Shown here piece after piece: positions 1-6,908 of a DNA stretch of 11,307 nucleotides. Origin of the DNA: a bacterium. GTDB taxonomy: Bacteria; Vulcanimicrobiota; Xenobia; RGZZ01. Numbering within the stretch: position 1 is the first letter of the stretch; each line of letters begins with the position of its first letter. Position numbers and translations under genes: made by a program. The notes beneath the pieces were generated by a model. The model saw only the letters and a program-made list of their open reading frames with translations, was not told the origin of the DNA and did not search any database. Where the stretch lies: NCBI GenBank assembly GCA_021782195.1, contig JAJXVI010000024.1, positions 1 through 11,307 of the forward strand. The letters are read 5' to 3'.

Positions 1-1
1 C

Positions 2-667
2 TTCACGTCCGACCTCAAGCGTGCGGAGGAGATTGCTCGCAAGCTCAAGACGCTTGGCATCACCTGGTCGTGCAATGCCAAGGCGAACGTCCCATACGAG
101 ACGCTGAAGGTGCTCAAGGAGTGTGGCCTGCGGCTCCTGCTGGTCGGGTATGAGTCCGGCAATCAGAGCATTCTGAACAACATCAAGAAGGGCATCCGCG
201 TGGACCACGCCCGGGAGTTCAGTCGCAACTGCCGCAAACTCGGCATCCGGGTCCACGGCACTTTCATTCTCGGGCTTCCCGGGGAGACGAAGGACACCAT
301 CGAGGAGACCATCCGCTACGCGTGCGAGATCGATCCCCACACCCTGCAGGTCTCCCTGGCTGCGCCCTACCCTGGCACCGAACTGTATGAGCAGGCCGAG
401 AAGAACGGCTGGTTTGCGCCCGAACATCTTGTCAATAATTGTGGCATCCAGGCTGCAACGCTCTCGTACGAGGATGTCTCGGCAAAGTACATCTTCGACA
501 GCGTGGAACGATTCTACAAGCGATTCTACTTGCGGCCGCGTCCGATCCTCCGCATCATGGGCGACATGGTGCGCGACCGCCAGGAGATGCGACGCCGGCT
601 GCGCGAGGGAGCGGAGTTCTTCAATTTCATGAACAAGCGCAAAGAAGAGGCGGCCGTCGAGGCCTGA
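2..667 (+). CDS. hpnJ: Hopanoid B12-binding radical SAM protein HpnJ (5' end outside window)
   Basis: This is the C-terminal part (about 221 residues) of a B12-binding radical SAM enzyme of the HpnJ family. In Burkholderia, HpnJ is needed to turn bacteriohopanetetrol glucosamine into the cyclitol ether head group. The reading frame is open from base 2, so the start, the cobalamin-binding domain and the CxxxCxxC cluster lie upstream. Visible family signatures are WSCNAKANV, LLLVGYESGNQ, NNIKKG, HGTFILGLPGET, QVSLAAPYPGTELY and the end segment SVERFYKRFYLRP followed by RRLREGAEFF. These cover the second half of the radical SAM barrel and the HpnJ-specific tail. It is followed after 17 bases by hpnI, the usual partner, which supports the assignment. 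The GTG at 110 is an internal codon, not the start. Confidence 0.93.
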   Translation, partial: FTSDLKRAEEIARKLKTLGITWSCNAKANVPYETLKVLKECGLRLLLVGYESGNQSILNNIKKGIRVDHAREFSRNCRKLGIRVHGTFILGLPGETKDTIEETIRYACEIDPHTLQVSLAAPYPGTELYEQAEKNGWFAPEHLVNNCGIQAATLSYEDVSAKYIFDSVERFYKRFYLRPRPILRIMGDMVRDRQEMRRRLREGAEFFNFMNKRKEEAAVEA

Positions 668-684
668 CCCCGGCCCGCGAGACT

Positions 685-2028
685 GTGAGCATTCTACCTG
701 TGCTGTGTGGCGTCGGACTCCTGGCGTCCCTCGCGTATGCGGCATTCACCGTCACGGCCGTGCTGCGCTTTCCCCTGACCCGCTCCCCGCGCCGGGGGAC
801 GGGGAAGGTCCGCCGCACGCCCGGGTCTGTTACGGTATGCAAGCCCGTGCGCGGCTTCGATCCGCTTGCCTCGTGGAGCGTTGAGGCTGGCGGTGACTTT
901 TCTCGCCTCGTCGGGGAACTGCTGGCCGGGGACGGTCCGGCTTCGCCTCTGAGCGGGAGCGGGACGCGTGCTGCGGGTTGCATCGCCGGTAACCGTCTGC
1001 GTTCAACTTCCTTGCGGAAGGACGGGACGGGGGAACTGGCTCGTGATCTGGCGTTGAACCTCTCTTCTTTCTTTCTCCAGGACTACGATGGTCCATTCGA
1101 ACTTCTGTTCGGGTTTCAAGATCCCGACGACCCTGCAATTCCCCTGGTAGAGGCGTTGTGTCGTGCGCACCCACAGGTATCTGCGCGCGTGGTGCGCGTG
1201 CCGGAAGCGGTGGGGCCCAATCGAAAGGCCTCTGTACTCGCGGCGCTCTCCCGCGTGGCGGAAGGGGAACTGCTTGTGGTCAGCGACCAGGACATGCGGG
1301 TTGATCCGTCCTATCTGACGGCGGTCGTCGAGGCCTTTCAGGAAGATGGGGTGGGGGTGGTGACGTGCCCGTACCGCACTGCTCTGGCCAGTGACCTGGG
1401 CGGAGCCCTCGAGGCACTGACCATCGACGTCGACTTCATCCCTTCGGTGCTGGTGGCACGTACGCTCGAGCGAGGTCTTTCGTTTGCGTTGGGTGCCACG
1501 ATGGCGGTGCGCCGCACGGCGCTCGAGGCAATCGGAGGTTTTGAGGCCCTGGTCCCTTACCTTGCGGATGACTACCTGCTTGGAAATCGTGCAAAACTTG
1601 CAGGATGGCGCGTGGAGATGTCCCCCTACCCGCTGGACAACGTCTTGCCGCCGACTTCTTTTACGCAGTACTTCACGCATCAACTTCGCTGGGCGCGTGG
1701 TTATCGCGTCTGCCGGCCCGGGGGGTACGTGGCCTCGGTCATCACGCACGGGACAACGCTGGCACTCCTGTCTTCCCTGGTTCTTGGTACCGGACCTTCG
1801 TTCTGGACGCTGCTTGCTGCCTGGTTGACCTTCCGTCTCCTGGTTGCGCGTTTTCTGTTTCGACGCGTCGCGGGTCGATCCATGCCGACGATCTGGCTCC
1901 CTCTCGTTCCGTTCAGGGACGTGCTCGCGTCTGTCATCTGGGTGCTCGCAGTGAGCGGTCATCGCGTCGAGTGGGGGGGACGAGCGTTTCTGCTCGAGCG
2001 TGACGGGCGTCTGCGCGAGTTCCGATGA
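685..2028 (+). CDS. hpnI: Hopanoid glycosyltransferase HpnI (GT21) with a large insertion
   Basis: Membrane glycosyltransferase of the ceramide-glucosyltransferase-like GT21 family. Known HpnI enzymes add N-acetylglucosamine to bacteriohopanetetrol at the inner membrane. GTG at 685 is chosen because it directly precedes a hydrophobic N-terminal helix (residues about 3-25) and lies 17 bases after hpnJ; no strong ribosome binding site is visible. Motifs in order: KPVRG at 53-57, QDYDGPFELLFGFQDPDDPAIP, SDQDMRV with D201/D203, ADDYLLGN with D295/D296, and QLRWARG (Q333, R335, W336), the GT21 (Q/R)xxRW signature. Two or three C-terminal hydrophobic segments follow. Residues about 61-120, between KPVRGFDP and LALNLSSFFLQDY, are an insertion rich in Gly, Ser and Arg where relatives have only a few residues. 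At 447 aa it is longer than typical HpnI. It ends in an ATGA overlap with the next gene. Confidence 0.87.
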   Translation: MSILPVLCGVGLLASLAYAAFTVTAVLRFPLTRSPRRGTGKVRRTPGSVTVCKPVRGFDPLASWSVEAGGDFSRLVGELLAGDGPASPLSGSGTRAAGCIAGNRLRSTSLRKDGTGELARDLALNLSSFFLQDYDGPFELLFGFQDPDDPAIPLVEALCRAHPQVSARVVRVPEAVGPNRKASVLAALSRVAEGELLVVSDQDMRVDPSYLTAVVEAFQEDGVGVVTCPYRTALASDLGGALEALTIDVDFIPSVLVARTLERGLSFALGATMAVRRTALEAIGGFEALVPYLADDYLLGNRAKLAGWRVEMSPYPLDNVLPPTSFTQYFTHQLRWARGYRVCRPGGYVASVITHGTTLALLSSLVLGTGPSFWTLLAAWLTFRLLVARFLFRRVAGRSMPTIWLPLVPFRDVLASVIWVLAVSGHRVEWGGRAFLLERDGRLREFR

Positions 2029-2852
2029 GTCCGCGAGCCGAGCATCGCGAGCTGTATCTTGATCCGCGCTGTTACGATGTCGCGTTCGATGTTCGCGAGA
2101 CTGCCCGCGAATGTGATTTTCTGTTGTGGTGCGGCGAGCGTCACGGGGCCGGATTGACGGCGGGCCGCAAGGGAGTCAGTGCAGCCCTCGAACTCGCGGC
2201 CGGGCCAGGCTATCACGCTCTTGAACTTGCGCGGCGCGGCAAACGTTCACTCGCGCTCGACATTGAACCCGCGATGGTGGAGTACCTGCGCACAAAGGCT
2301 GCCAGTCGGCCCGAGACATCCGGCTTGCGCGTGCTGCAGGCCGATATGCGCTCGTTTCAGATGGAAGACGGCGCAACGGTCGATCTTGCCTACAACCTCT
2401 TCGGCTCCTTCTGCTATCTTCTGACCAATGATGACGTGCGCGCTCACTTTGCAGCCGTGCGTCGGGCCCTGGTGAGCGGCGGCGTCTATGTGGTTGAGTT
2501 GCCACACCCCAGGCGTTTCCTTCGTTCCGACGTCACAACGCAGGATTCATGGACAAACGAGCGCGACGGTGTGCGCGTCAATGTACGCTGGGATACCGGG
2601 CACGCCATTCCAGATCCATGTACCCAGATCATGGAAGTGCGCTCCGAGTTCGAGGTCGAGGAGGGCGGACGTCGCCGTCGGTTTCGCACGCACGGGCATC
2701 AGCGTGTCTTTTTTGCACAGGAACTGGCATCTCTCGCCTATCCGCACTTTGTGATAGCAGCGTGGTTCGGAGCCATGGACCGGCGAGTGGCATTTGACTA
2801 TTCCCGAAAGGCGTGGCGCATGGTGTGCGTGATGGTGGCACGTACCGACTGA
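2025..2852 (+). CDS. Class I SAM-dependent methyltransferase, coupled to hpnI
   Basis: A 275-residue class I methyltransferase, predicted cytosolic. The start ATG at 2025 overlaps the hpnI stop (ATGA), which implies translational coupling. The Rossmann signatures are motif I ELAAGPGYHA (E56 to A65), the acidic residue ending strand 2 in LALDIEPAM (D79, ribose contact), motif III ADMRSF (D107), DLAYNLFGSFCYLL as motif IV, and ALVSGGVYVVELPHP after it. A C-terminal beta-rich region containing Arg-rich EEGGRRRRFRTH probably forms the substrate lid. The substrate cannot be read from the sequence. Its position as third gene behind hpnJ and hpnI suggests a lipid or sugar head-group substrate, for example a hopanoid head group, but this is inference from context only. 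No membrane segment is visible. Confidence 0.87.
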   Translation: MSPRAEHRELYLDPRCYDVAFDVRETARECDFLLWCGERHGAGLTAGRKGVSAALELAAGPGYHALELARRGKRSLALDIEPAMVEYLRTKAASRPETSGLRVLQADMRSFQMEDGATVDLAYNLFGSFCYLLTNDDVRAHFAAVRRALVSGGVYVVELPHPRRFLRSDVTTQDSWTNERDGVRVNVRWDTGHAIPDPCTQIMEVRSEFEVEEGGRRRRFRTHGHQRVFFAQELASLAYPHFVIAAWFGAMDRRVAFDYSRKAWRMVCVMVARTD

Positions 2853-2854
2853 GG

Positions 2855-2874
2855 TTGACACAAGGGGTTTGACA
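2855..2874 (+). promoter_or_regulatory. Direct repeat TTGACAC in the leader of the lipoprotein gene
   Basis: TTGACAC occurs twice, starting at 2855 and 2869, a 14-base period, just after the methyltransferase stop and about 110 bases before the lipoprotein start. TTGACA matches a sigma-70 -35 box exactly, but no good -10 element lies 16-18 bases downstream of either copy. It may be a promoter with a weak -10 or a repeated operator half-site; it could also be chance. The remainder of 2853-2981 holds nothing else convincing. Confidence 0.2.
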
Positions 2875-2981
2875 CGGCTTGGGTTTGCGGGGCGTTGCGC
2901 CGAAGGACCGGTAAATGAAAGTTCCGCTTCAACACGCTGGAACTCTGCAGGATTCCACACTGTTGTGGGTAACGACTGCGC

Positions 2982-4418
2982 ATGACCGCACAGACACGAA
3001 TCAGCCTCCTGATGGCCTCCTCCGTGCTCATCCTGCTTCTTGCCGGCTGTTTCGGTGCCGCCAACAGCAGTTCCAATGCAAGTGGCGTGGCGTTTGCCAG
3101 TCCCCAGTCATTTTCTGTCGGTGTCGGTCCTTCCGCGGTTGCTGCGGGAGACTTCAACGGCGATGGAAAGAAGGACCTGGTGGTTGCCAATGCTGGAGCA
3201 AACACTGTTTCGGTCCTGCTGAACACCACGGCGACCCCCAGTTCCTCGCCGGTGGCAACGACGACGAGCACGTCTCCCGGAGCGTCGCCATCACCGACGC
3301 CGGTTCCCAGTCCTTCGGCATCACCCTCGCCAACCCGCGCGACCTTCGCCAGCAGATATGATTTTGCAGTGGGAAGTGGCCCGGTCTCGGTGGCAGTTGC
3401 CGACATGAACGCGGACGCACGTGACGATATCGTGACCGGGAACTCCGACGGTACGGTCTCGGTTCTCATGAACACCACCCCTACCGGCAGTTCCGACCCC
3501 ACCTTTGCAAACGTGGTGAACTTTCGCGTTTCCCAACGCGCGCAACCTGAGAGCGTCGCCCTGGCCGACCTCAACGCCGATGGCCGCATCGATATCGTTG
3601 CCGCGAACAGTCTCGATGGCACGGTTTCCATTCTGTTGAACACCACTCCGTCTGGAGGCAGTCCATCGTTTGACGGCCCGTTCACGTTTTCTGTAGGCGC
3701 GGGGCCACAGAGCGTTGCCGTGGCCGACATGAACGGCGATGGTTATCCTGATATCGTGACGGCCAACAGCAACTCGACCGTCACGGTATTGCTGGGGAGC
3801 ACGCTGCCCAATACCTATACGCCCACGTTCTCCTCGAGTCACAGTTTTTCCATCGGCGCAGGCGGCGTGTCACTGGTGCTGGCTGATTTCAATACTGACG
3901 GACAGACCGACATCGCTGTTGCGTGCGCAGACAGTCAGGTGCGGCTGCTGCGTAACACAACCAACGGAAATGTCACCGCCTCGCCCTCTCCTTCCCCATC
4001 GGCGTCCCCGGGCTCTCTCAATGCGGCGACGAACGCGATCTCATTCGATACACCGCAGTTGTTCGGTACAAATGGGACGCCCGCGTGGCTCGCGGATGGC
4101 AGGTTTGCGGTCAACGGGACCAACGACCTGGTAACTGCGAACCCTGCAAACAACAATGTGTCGGTACTGACAAACCAGAGCGCAGGGGTGAACATGACTC
4201 TCGGCGACGGTGGTCGCTGGAGTGCGGGGAGTGGTGCGTGCAGCGTCTGTGCGGTCGACATCGACGGGGACGGGAAGACGGATCTTGTGGTTGCCGATCG
4301 CGCCACCAACCAGATCAGCGTGCTTATGAACATCAGCACCCAGGTAACCAGCACCTCGTCATCGCCGACATTGAACTCATCCACGACGACGAGCGTATCG
4401 GGGAGCGGAGGGTTGTAG
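2982..4418 (+). CDS. FG-GAP/VCBS seven-bladed propeller lipoprotein
   Basis: A 478-residue predicted lipoprotein. The N-terminus has Arg6, a hydrophobic stretch and the lipobox LAGC with C23 as lipidation site, so the mature protein should be anchored to a membrane facing the periplasm or surface. The body holds FG-GAP/VCBS repeats, each with a preceding F-x-V-G-x-G-P-x-S-V-A pattern and a calcium-type loop DxNxDGxxD. Loops start at D57, D141, D196, D249, D302 and D426; a degenerate copy (DGRFAVNGTND) starts near 372. Seven copies fit one closed beta-propeller. Ser/Pro/Thr-rich linkers sit after blade 1 (about 84-118) and blade 5 (about 333-345), and a Ser/Thr tail ends the protein. ATG at 2982 is preferred over ATG at 3012 because it keeps the basic n-region; no clear ribosome binding site is seen. 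The ligand is unknown; such propellers commonly bind carbohydrate or protein. Confidence 0.9.
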   Translation: MTAQTRISLLMASSVLILLLAGCFGAANSSSNASGVAFASPQSFSVGVGPSAVAAGDFNGDGKKDLVVANAGANTVSVLLNTTATPSSSPVATTTSTSPGASPSPTPVPSPSASPSPTRATFASRYDFAVGSGPVSVAVADMNADARDDIVTGNSDGTVSVLMNTTPTGSSDPTFANVVNFRVSQRAQPESVALADLNADGRIDIVAANSLDGTVSILLNTTPSGGSPSFDGPFTFSVGAGPQSVAVADMNGDGYPDIVTANSNSTVTVLLGSTLPNTYTPTFSSSHSFSIGAGGVSLVLADFNTDGQTDIAVACADSQVRLLRNTTNGNVTASPSPSPSASPGSLNAATNAISFDTPQLFGTNGTPAWLADGRFAVNGTNDLVTANPANNNVSVLTNQSAGVNMTLGDGGRWSAGSGACSVCAVDIDGDGKTDLVVADRATNQISVLMNISTQVTSTSSSPTLNSSTTTSVSGSGGL

Positions 4419-4550
4419 CGCTGGATTGGCGGAACACGCGCTGCAGGGCAGGCGTGGTTGCCTCGCATCGACTCATGACGACGATCGGTGCGAAGAAGCA
4501 TGGCTCGTCCGTCGTGCCGCAAGCCGTTGAAATTCCGAACGCTGGAGGGT

Positions 4551-5852
4551 TCAGAGGTAGAGTTGTCCGCTCTGAAGGGCGGGCAACTCGTTGACCTCTC
4601 CGAACCACGCTTCACACGCTGCGCCGACGGCACGCATGCGGTCGGCGCTGAGTGGGGCAACAAATACGTACAGCTTCCACAGGTCTCGATGCTTTTCCTG
4701 AAGAGACTGTACTTCCGGCATCGAGAGCGTGCCAAGCGACCGCAATGGGCCGTTGTCGATGCGCAGGGGAACGCTGGCCTCTTTTCCTGACATGCGCGCG
4801 GCAGGGCAGTAGACGATGAGTTCCCCTTCCTTCAGCCGAAGCCGTCGCGTGAGGTGCTGTTCGGCTTCTTCACGAGCCGCGCGATTGTAGTGAAAGGTGT
4901 CGACGAGGGCCTTCTGGCGCTCCGGCCCGACGCGGCGTGTGAGCACGTAGGCGCGTTTGTAGAGCTCGTGGGCGCTGACCGCATCGACAAGTCTGCGCAC
5001 CGGCCGTAGCTTCCCGTAGCGCTCGGAGAGAAGCCACAGCAACTGGTCGTCTCGCAGGCTGTAGAGCGTCTCAAGTTGCAGACCTGCATTGACTGCAGTT
5101 TCTACGGCGCGTGAGATCATGGCGCCGGACGCGGTCTTGCTGTGGTGGAAATAGACCCGCTCCGACAGAAAATATCGCAGGCGCAAGAGGTTCACGACTT
5201 CTGAAACGACGTCCTCGCGAATGATCCCGTTCTTCTGTGCCTCGATATAGAGTCGATCCGTAGACGGGTCGACTCGGAACATGCGAAGGAGCCGCTCGTC
5301 CCAGCCCCCGGTAAGGCCACAGAAATAGACGTCGCGCGCAAGATAGTCGAGCAGATCGCTGCATACCGTGCCGCTGACGATATCCGTAAGGACCGGACGC
5401 GATGTTCCACAGAGAATTGACTGCACGGGTCGGGTCAGGCCCAGCGCGTCGAGCGTTCGCCCAAGCCTGCCCGTGCGAAGGAACTGCTCGAACCGTTCCG
5501 CCACGTCGTGGCGAGGGAAAATTCGACGCTCGTCTTCAAACGTGTGCCCGAACGGGATGTGAGAGACGTCGTGTAGCAGGGCGGCTGCAAAAAGCGCTCT
5601 GAGTTCTTCTGGAGATGCGAACGGCCCTTGAAGTGCCTCGATGCTTGCCGTGATTCTGCGGGCAATGTGGCACGTTCCGAGACTGTGGTCGAAGCGCGTG
5701 TGTACGGCGCACGGGTATACAAGTGACGCCGTACCGAGCTGCTTGATGCCGCGCAACCGCTGGAACTCCGGCGTGTCGATCAGCGCCCCCTCCAGTTCGC
5801 GGGTCAGTGCAAGGTCGCCATGAACTGCATCGCGAAAAATCTTGTCGCTCAT
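4551..5852 (-). CDS. HD-superfamily phosphohydrolase (dGTPase-like, COG1078 type)
   Basis: A 433-residue soluble HD-domain hydrolase related to dNTP triphosphohydrolases. The opening MSDKIFRDAVHGDLAL and IDTPEFQRLRGIKQLGT are signatures of this family. Metal-site residues are H51-x-R53-x-x-H56 (HTRFDHSLGT), the HD pair H94-D95 in LLHDVSHIPFGHTFED with H98 and H103 close by, and the distal aspartate in SDLLDYLARD. Known members hydrolyse nucleotides or phosphate esters with a divalent metal; the exact substrate here is unknown. The start is ATG at 5852: the frame stays open to a TTG at 5915, but homology begins at MSDKIF. A GGAAACG element lies upstream, and a short inverted repeat (ACGAA/TTCGT) sits between it and the ATG. 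It is convergent with the lipoprotein gene; the 132-base gap shows no convincing terminator. Confidence 0.92.
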   Translation of the reverse strand: MSDKIFRDAVHGDLALTRELEGALIDTPEFQRLRGIKQLGTASLVYPCAVHTRFDHSLGTCHIARRITASIEALQGPFASPEELRALFAAALLHDVSHIPFGHTFEDERRIFPRHDVAERFEQFLRTGRLGRTLDALGLTRPVQSILCGTSRPVLTDIVSGTVCSDLLDYLARDVYFCGLTGGWDERLLRMFRVDPSTDRLYIEAQKNGIIREDVVSEVVNLLRLRYFLSERVYFHHSKTASGAMISRAVETAVNAGLQLETLYSLRDDQLLWLLSERYGKLRPVRRLVDAVSAHELYKRAYVLTRRVGPERQKALVDTFHYNRAAREEAEQHLTRRLRLKEGELIVYCPAARMSGKEASVPLRIDNGPLRSLGTLSMPEVQSLQEKHRDLWKLYVFVAPLSADRMRAVGAACEAWFGEVNELPALQSGQLYL

Positions 5853-5959
5853 CGACGAAAATTCGTTTCCAGGCAAGCGACCGTCACAAGTTGTGCACGC
5901 AATCGTCGTCTGCAACAGGTCTCGGTTGGCGTCATACGGGTGAGTGGAGGTCTGTCACG

Positions 5960-6115
5960 ATGGAGTGGAGAGTGGTGAGAAGCGAAAAAAAAGCACCTTT
6001 TTGGATTCGAGCACACGTCGTTGTGCCCCTTTCGGCTGCTCGTCGCACGCGGCGTGCGTACGCCCGGTGCTTTCGCGGTATGCGTCTGAATCCCGAACGT
6101 GCATCGTTGTGCTGA
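5960..6115 (+). CDS. Possible 51-residue basic small protein (low confidence)
   Basis: ATG at 5960 is preceded by GGAGG at 5946-5950 with a 9-base spacer, a good ribosome binding site, and opens a 51-codon frame ending at 6115. The peptide begins MEWRVVRSEKKAPFWIRAHV, is strongly basic and has a short hydrophobic stretch followed by an Arg-rich segment. I recognise no family. It lies in an otherwise gene-free region, antisense to the likely leader of the HD gene. The A8 tract and ordinary codon use give no independent support, so this may be a chance frame. Confidence 0.17.
   Translation: MEWRVVRSEKKAPFWIRAHVVVPLSAARRTRRAYARCFRGMRLNPERASLC
6044..6058. repeat. 15-base palindrome CGCACGC-G-GCGTGCG
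   Basis: Perfect 7-base arms around one central G, about 190 bases upstream of the HD gene start. The symmetry and short spacer fit a dimeric regulator site better than a transcriptional terminator; no T-run follows on either strand. Its target gene is not evident. Confidence 0.4.
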
Positions 6116-6220
6116 TGCGTATCGTGCCGCGGCCGCCGGGGCCACGCCCCCCCTTCCGCGCCAGGGAGACCTGCCACGGGAAGGGGTGTGGTTTCCGGAC
6201 AGCCCCGGGCGCGGCGATGG

Positions 6221-6841
6221 TCAGGCGTGCTGGTTCACAAGCACACCGTTGGCGTTCTGGAGCGCAGTCTGAAGCGTGCTTGCGTTGACGCCAAGTTGTT
6301 TGGCGACGCTGTTGAGCAGGTCGGTACCGTTGGAAGCCGACTGGTCTCCACTGCTGGAGCTCGAGTTGCCGGTCGACTGCGCAAGCGCATTCTGGAAGGC
6401 CTGTTCCAGCGTCGATGCCTGTACCCCGAGTTGTGAAGCAACCGAGTTGAGCACGTTCTGTGTGTTCGCGTCGTCCCCACCTCGATGATGATGATGATGC
6501 GGACCTCCCATCGACTGCTGGATCTGTGAGAGATCGGTCTGGAGCGTTGACTGGCTCACGCCAAGTTGCTGTGCAACGCTGCTCAGGATGGAGTTGGCGT
6601 TGTTCTGGTCGGTAGAGTTTGAAGTGCTGTTGGTACCGCTGCTTGACGAGCTTGTGCTTGACTGCGCCTGAGACATCGCATTTTGAAACGCGCTCTGTAC
6701 CGCAGTCGCCGATACACCGAGCTTCTGGGCAAGGGCCGAGAACATCGGGTTTACCTGGCTCGAGCCGGTCATGCTCTGGTTGTTGTTCGCGAGGTTTGTG
6801 TAGTAGGTGTCCGTGCTGGTGGAATTGATGTTGATACTCAT
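6221..6841 (-). CDS. Four-repeat 'QLGV' Ser/Asn-rich protein, function unknown
   Basis: A 206-residue protein I do not recognise as a named family. It contains four similar segments of about 27 residues: near 32-58 (FSALAQKLGVSATAVQSAF), 83-108 (ILSSVAQQLGVSQSTLQ), 127-155 (VLNSVASQLGVQASTLEQAF) and 174-198 (LLNSVAKQLGVNASTLQTAL). The consensus (L)-x-S-V-A-x-Q-L-G-V-x-x-S-T-L-Q-x-A-x-Q-N-A looks like two short amphipathic helices joined at the LGV turn. Linkers are Ser/Asn/Thr/Gly-rich; that between copies 2 and 3 carries GGPHHHHHRGGDD, a possible metal-binding tract. The N-terminus (MSININSTSTDTYYTNLANN) lacks a signal peptide or membrane helix. The start is supported by a strong ribosome binding site. 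It is flanked by unrelated genes on the same strand with wide gaps, so it is probably monocistronic. Confidence 0.82.
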   Translation of the reverse strand: MSININSTSTDTYYTNLANNNQSMTGSSQVNPMFSALAQKLGVSATAVQSAFQNAMSQAQSSTSSSSSGTNSTSNSTDQNNANSILSSVAQQLGVSQSTLQTDLSQIQQSMGGPHHHHHRGGDDANTQNVLNSVASQLGVQASTLEQAFQNALAQSTGNSSSSSGDQSASNGTDLLNSVAKQLGVNASTLQTALQNANGVLVNQHA

Positions 6842-6842
6842 C

Positions 6843-6860
6843 GGGTTGAACCCTCCTCCT
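6843..6860 (-). promoter_or_regulatory. Strong ribosome binding site with a palindrome before the start codon
   Basis: On the minus strand the sequence before the ATG (6841-6839) reads AGGAGGAGGG, with two overlapping AGGAGG matches at spacers of 10 and 13 bases. Bases 6843-6853 form an 11-base palindrome GGGTT-G-AACCC that overlaps the end of the Shine-Dalgarno tract. Folding of this element, or binding to it, could affect translation of the QLGV repeat protein; the ribosome binding site itself is clear, the regulatory role is inference. Confidence 0.55.
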
Positions 6861-6885
6861 GTGGGAGTGTGCGGTGAGATTGCAG

Positions 6886-6908
6886 CCGGGTTTTTACGTG
6901 GAACCCGG
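6886..6908. repeat. Inverted repeat CCGGGTT/AACCCGG upstream of the QLGV gene
   Basis: Perfect 7-base arms with a 9-base spacer, about 45 bases upstream of the QLGV gene start. The GGGTT/AACCC core is the same as in the palindrome at 6843-6853, so the leader of this gene carries the core four times in alternating orientation. It could be a pair of operator sites or a leader hairpin. The rest of 6909-7087 shows only short chance-level hairpins. Confidence 0.35.

Larger units (their letters stand above)
5853..6220. other. Gene-poor intergenic region upstream of the HD gene
   Basis: About 370 bases between two minus-strand genes. It must contain the promoter of the HD gene and the 3' end of the repeat-protein transcript. 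I see no convincing -35/-10 pair and no U-tailed terminator. Visible features are an A8 tract followed by a T5 tract near 5985-6002, a 15-base palindrome at 6044-6058, an imperfect inverted repeat pairing roughly 6143-6156 with 6179-6191 (CCACGCCCC/GGGGTGTGG type), and a weak small-ORF candidate at 5960-6115. Confidence 0.4.

Noticed and set aside
1003..1962. 319-codon open frame antisense to hpnI
   Set aside because: Arg/Gln/His-rich composition typical of the reverse complement of a GC-rich gene; hpnI has full GT21 motifs on the other strand.
2915..3361. Plus-strand frame with ATG 2915 and a good AAGGA spacing before the lipoprotein gene
   Set aside because: Most of it overlaps the lipoprotein in another frame and it lacks coding-like composition; at best a short leader peptide.
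2798..3730. 310-codon frame antisense to the propeller lipoprotein gene
   Set aside because: Its apparent repeats mirror the FG-GAP repeats of the sense strand, and no family motif is present.
4488..4790. 100-codon plus-strand frame in the gap after the lipoprotein
   Set aside because: Mostly antisense to the 3' end of the HD hydrolase gene, with no recognisable motif.
6143..6191. Possible terminator for the QLGV gene
   Set aside because: The arms are imperfect and no T-run follows on the minus strand.
6481..6500. His5 tract as a sign of vector or tag contamination
   Set aside because: It is internal, encoded by five CAT codons between two native repeats, and lacks any vector sequence around it.
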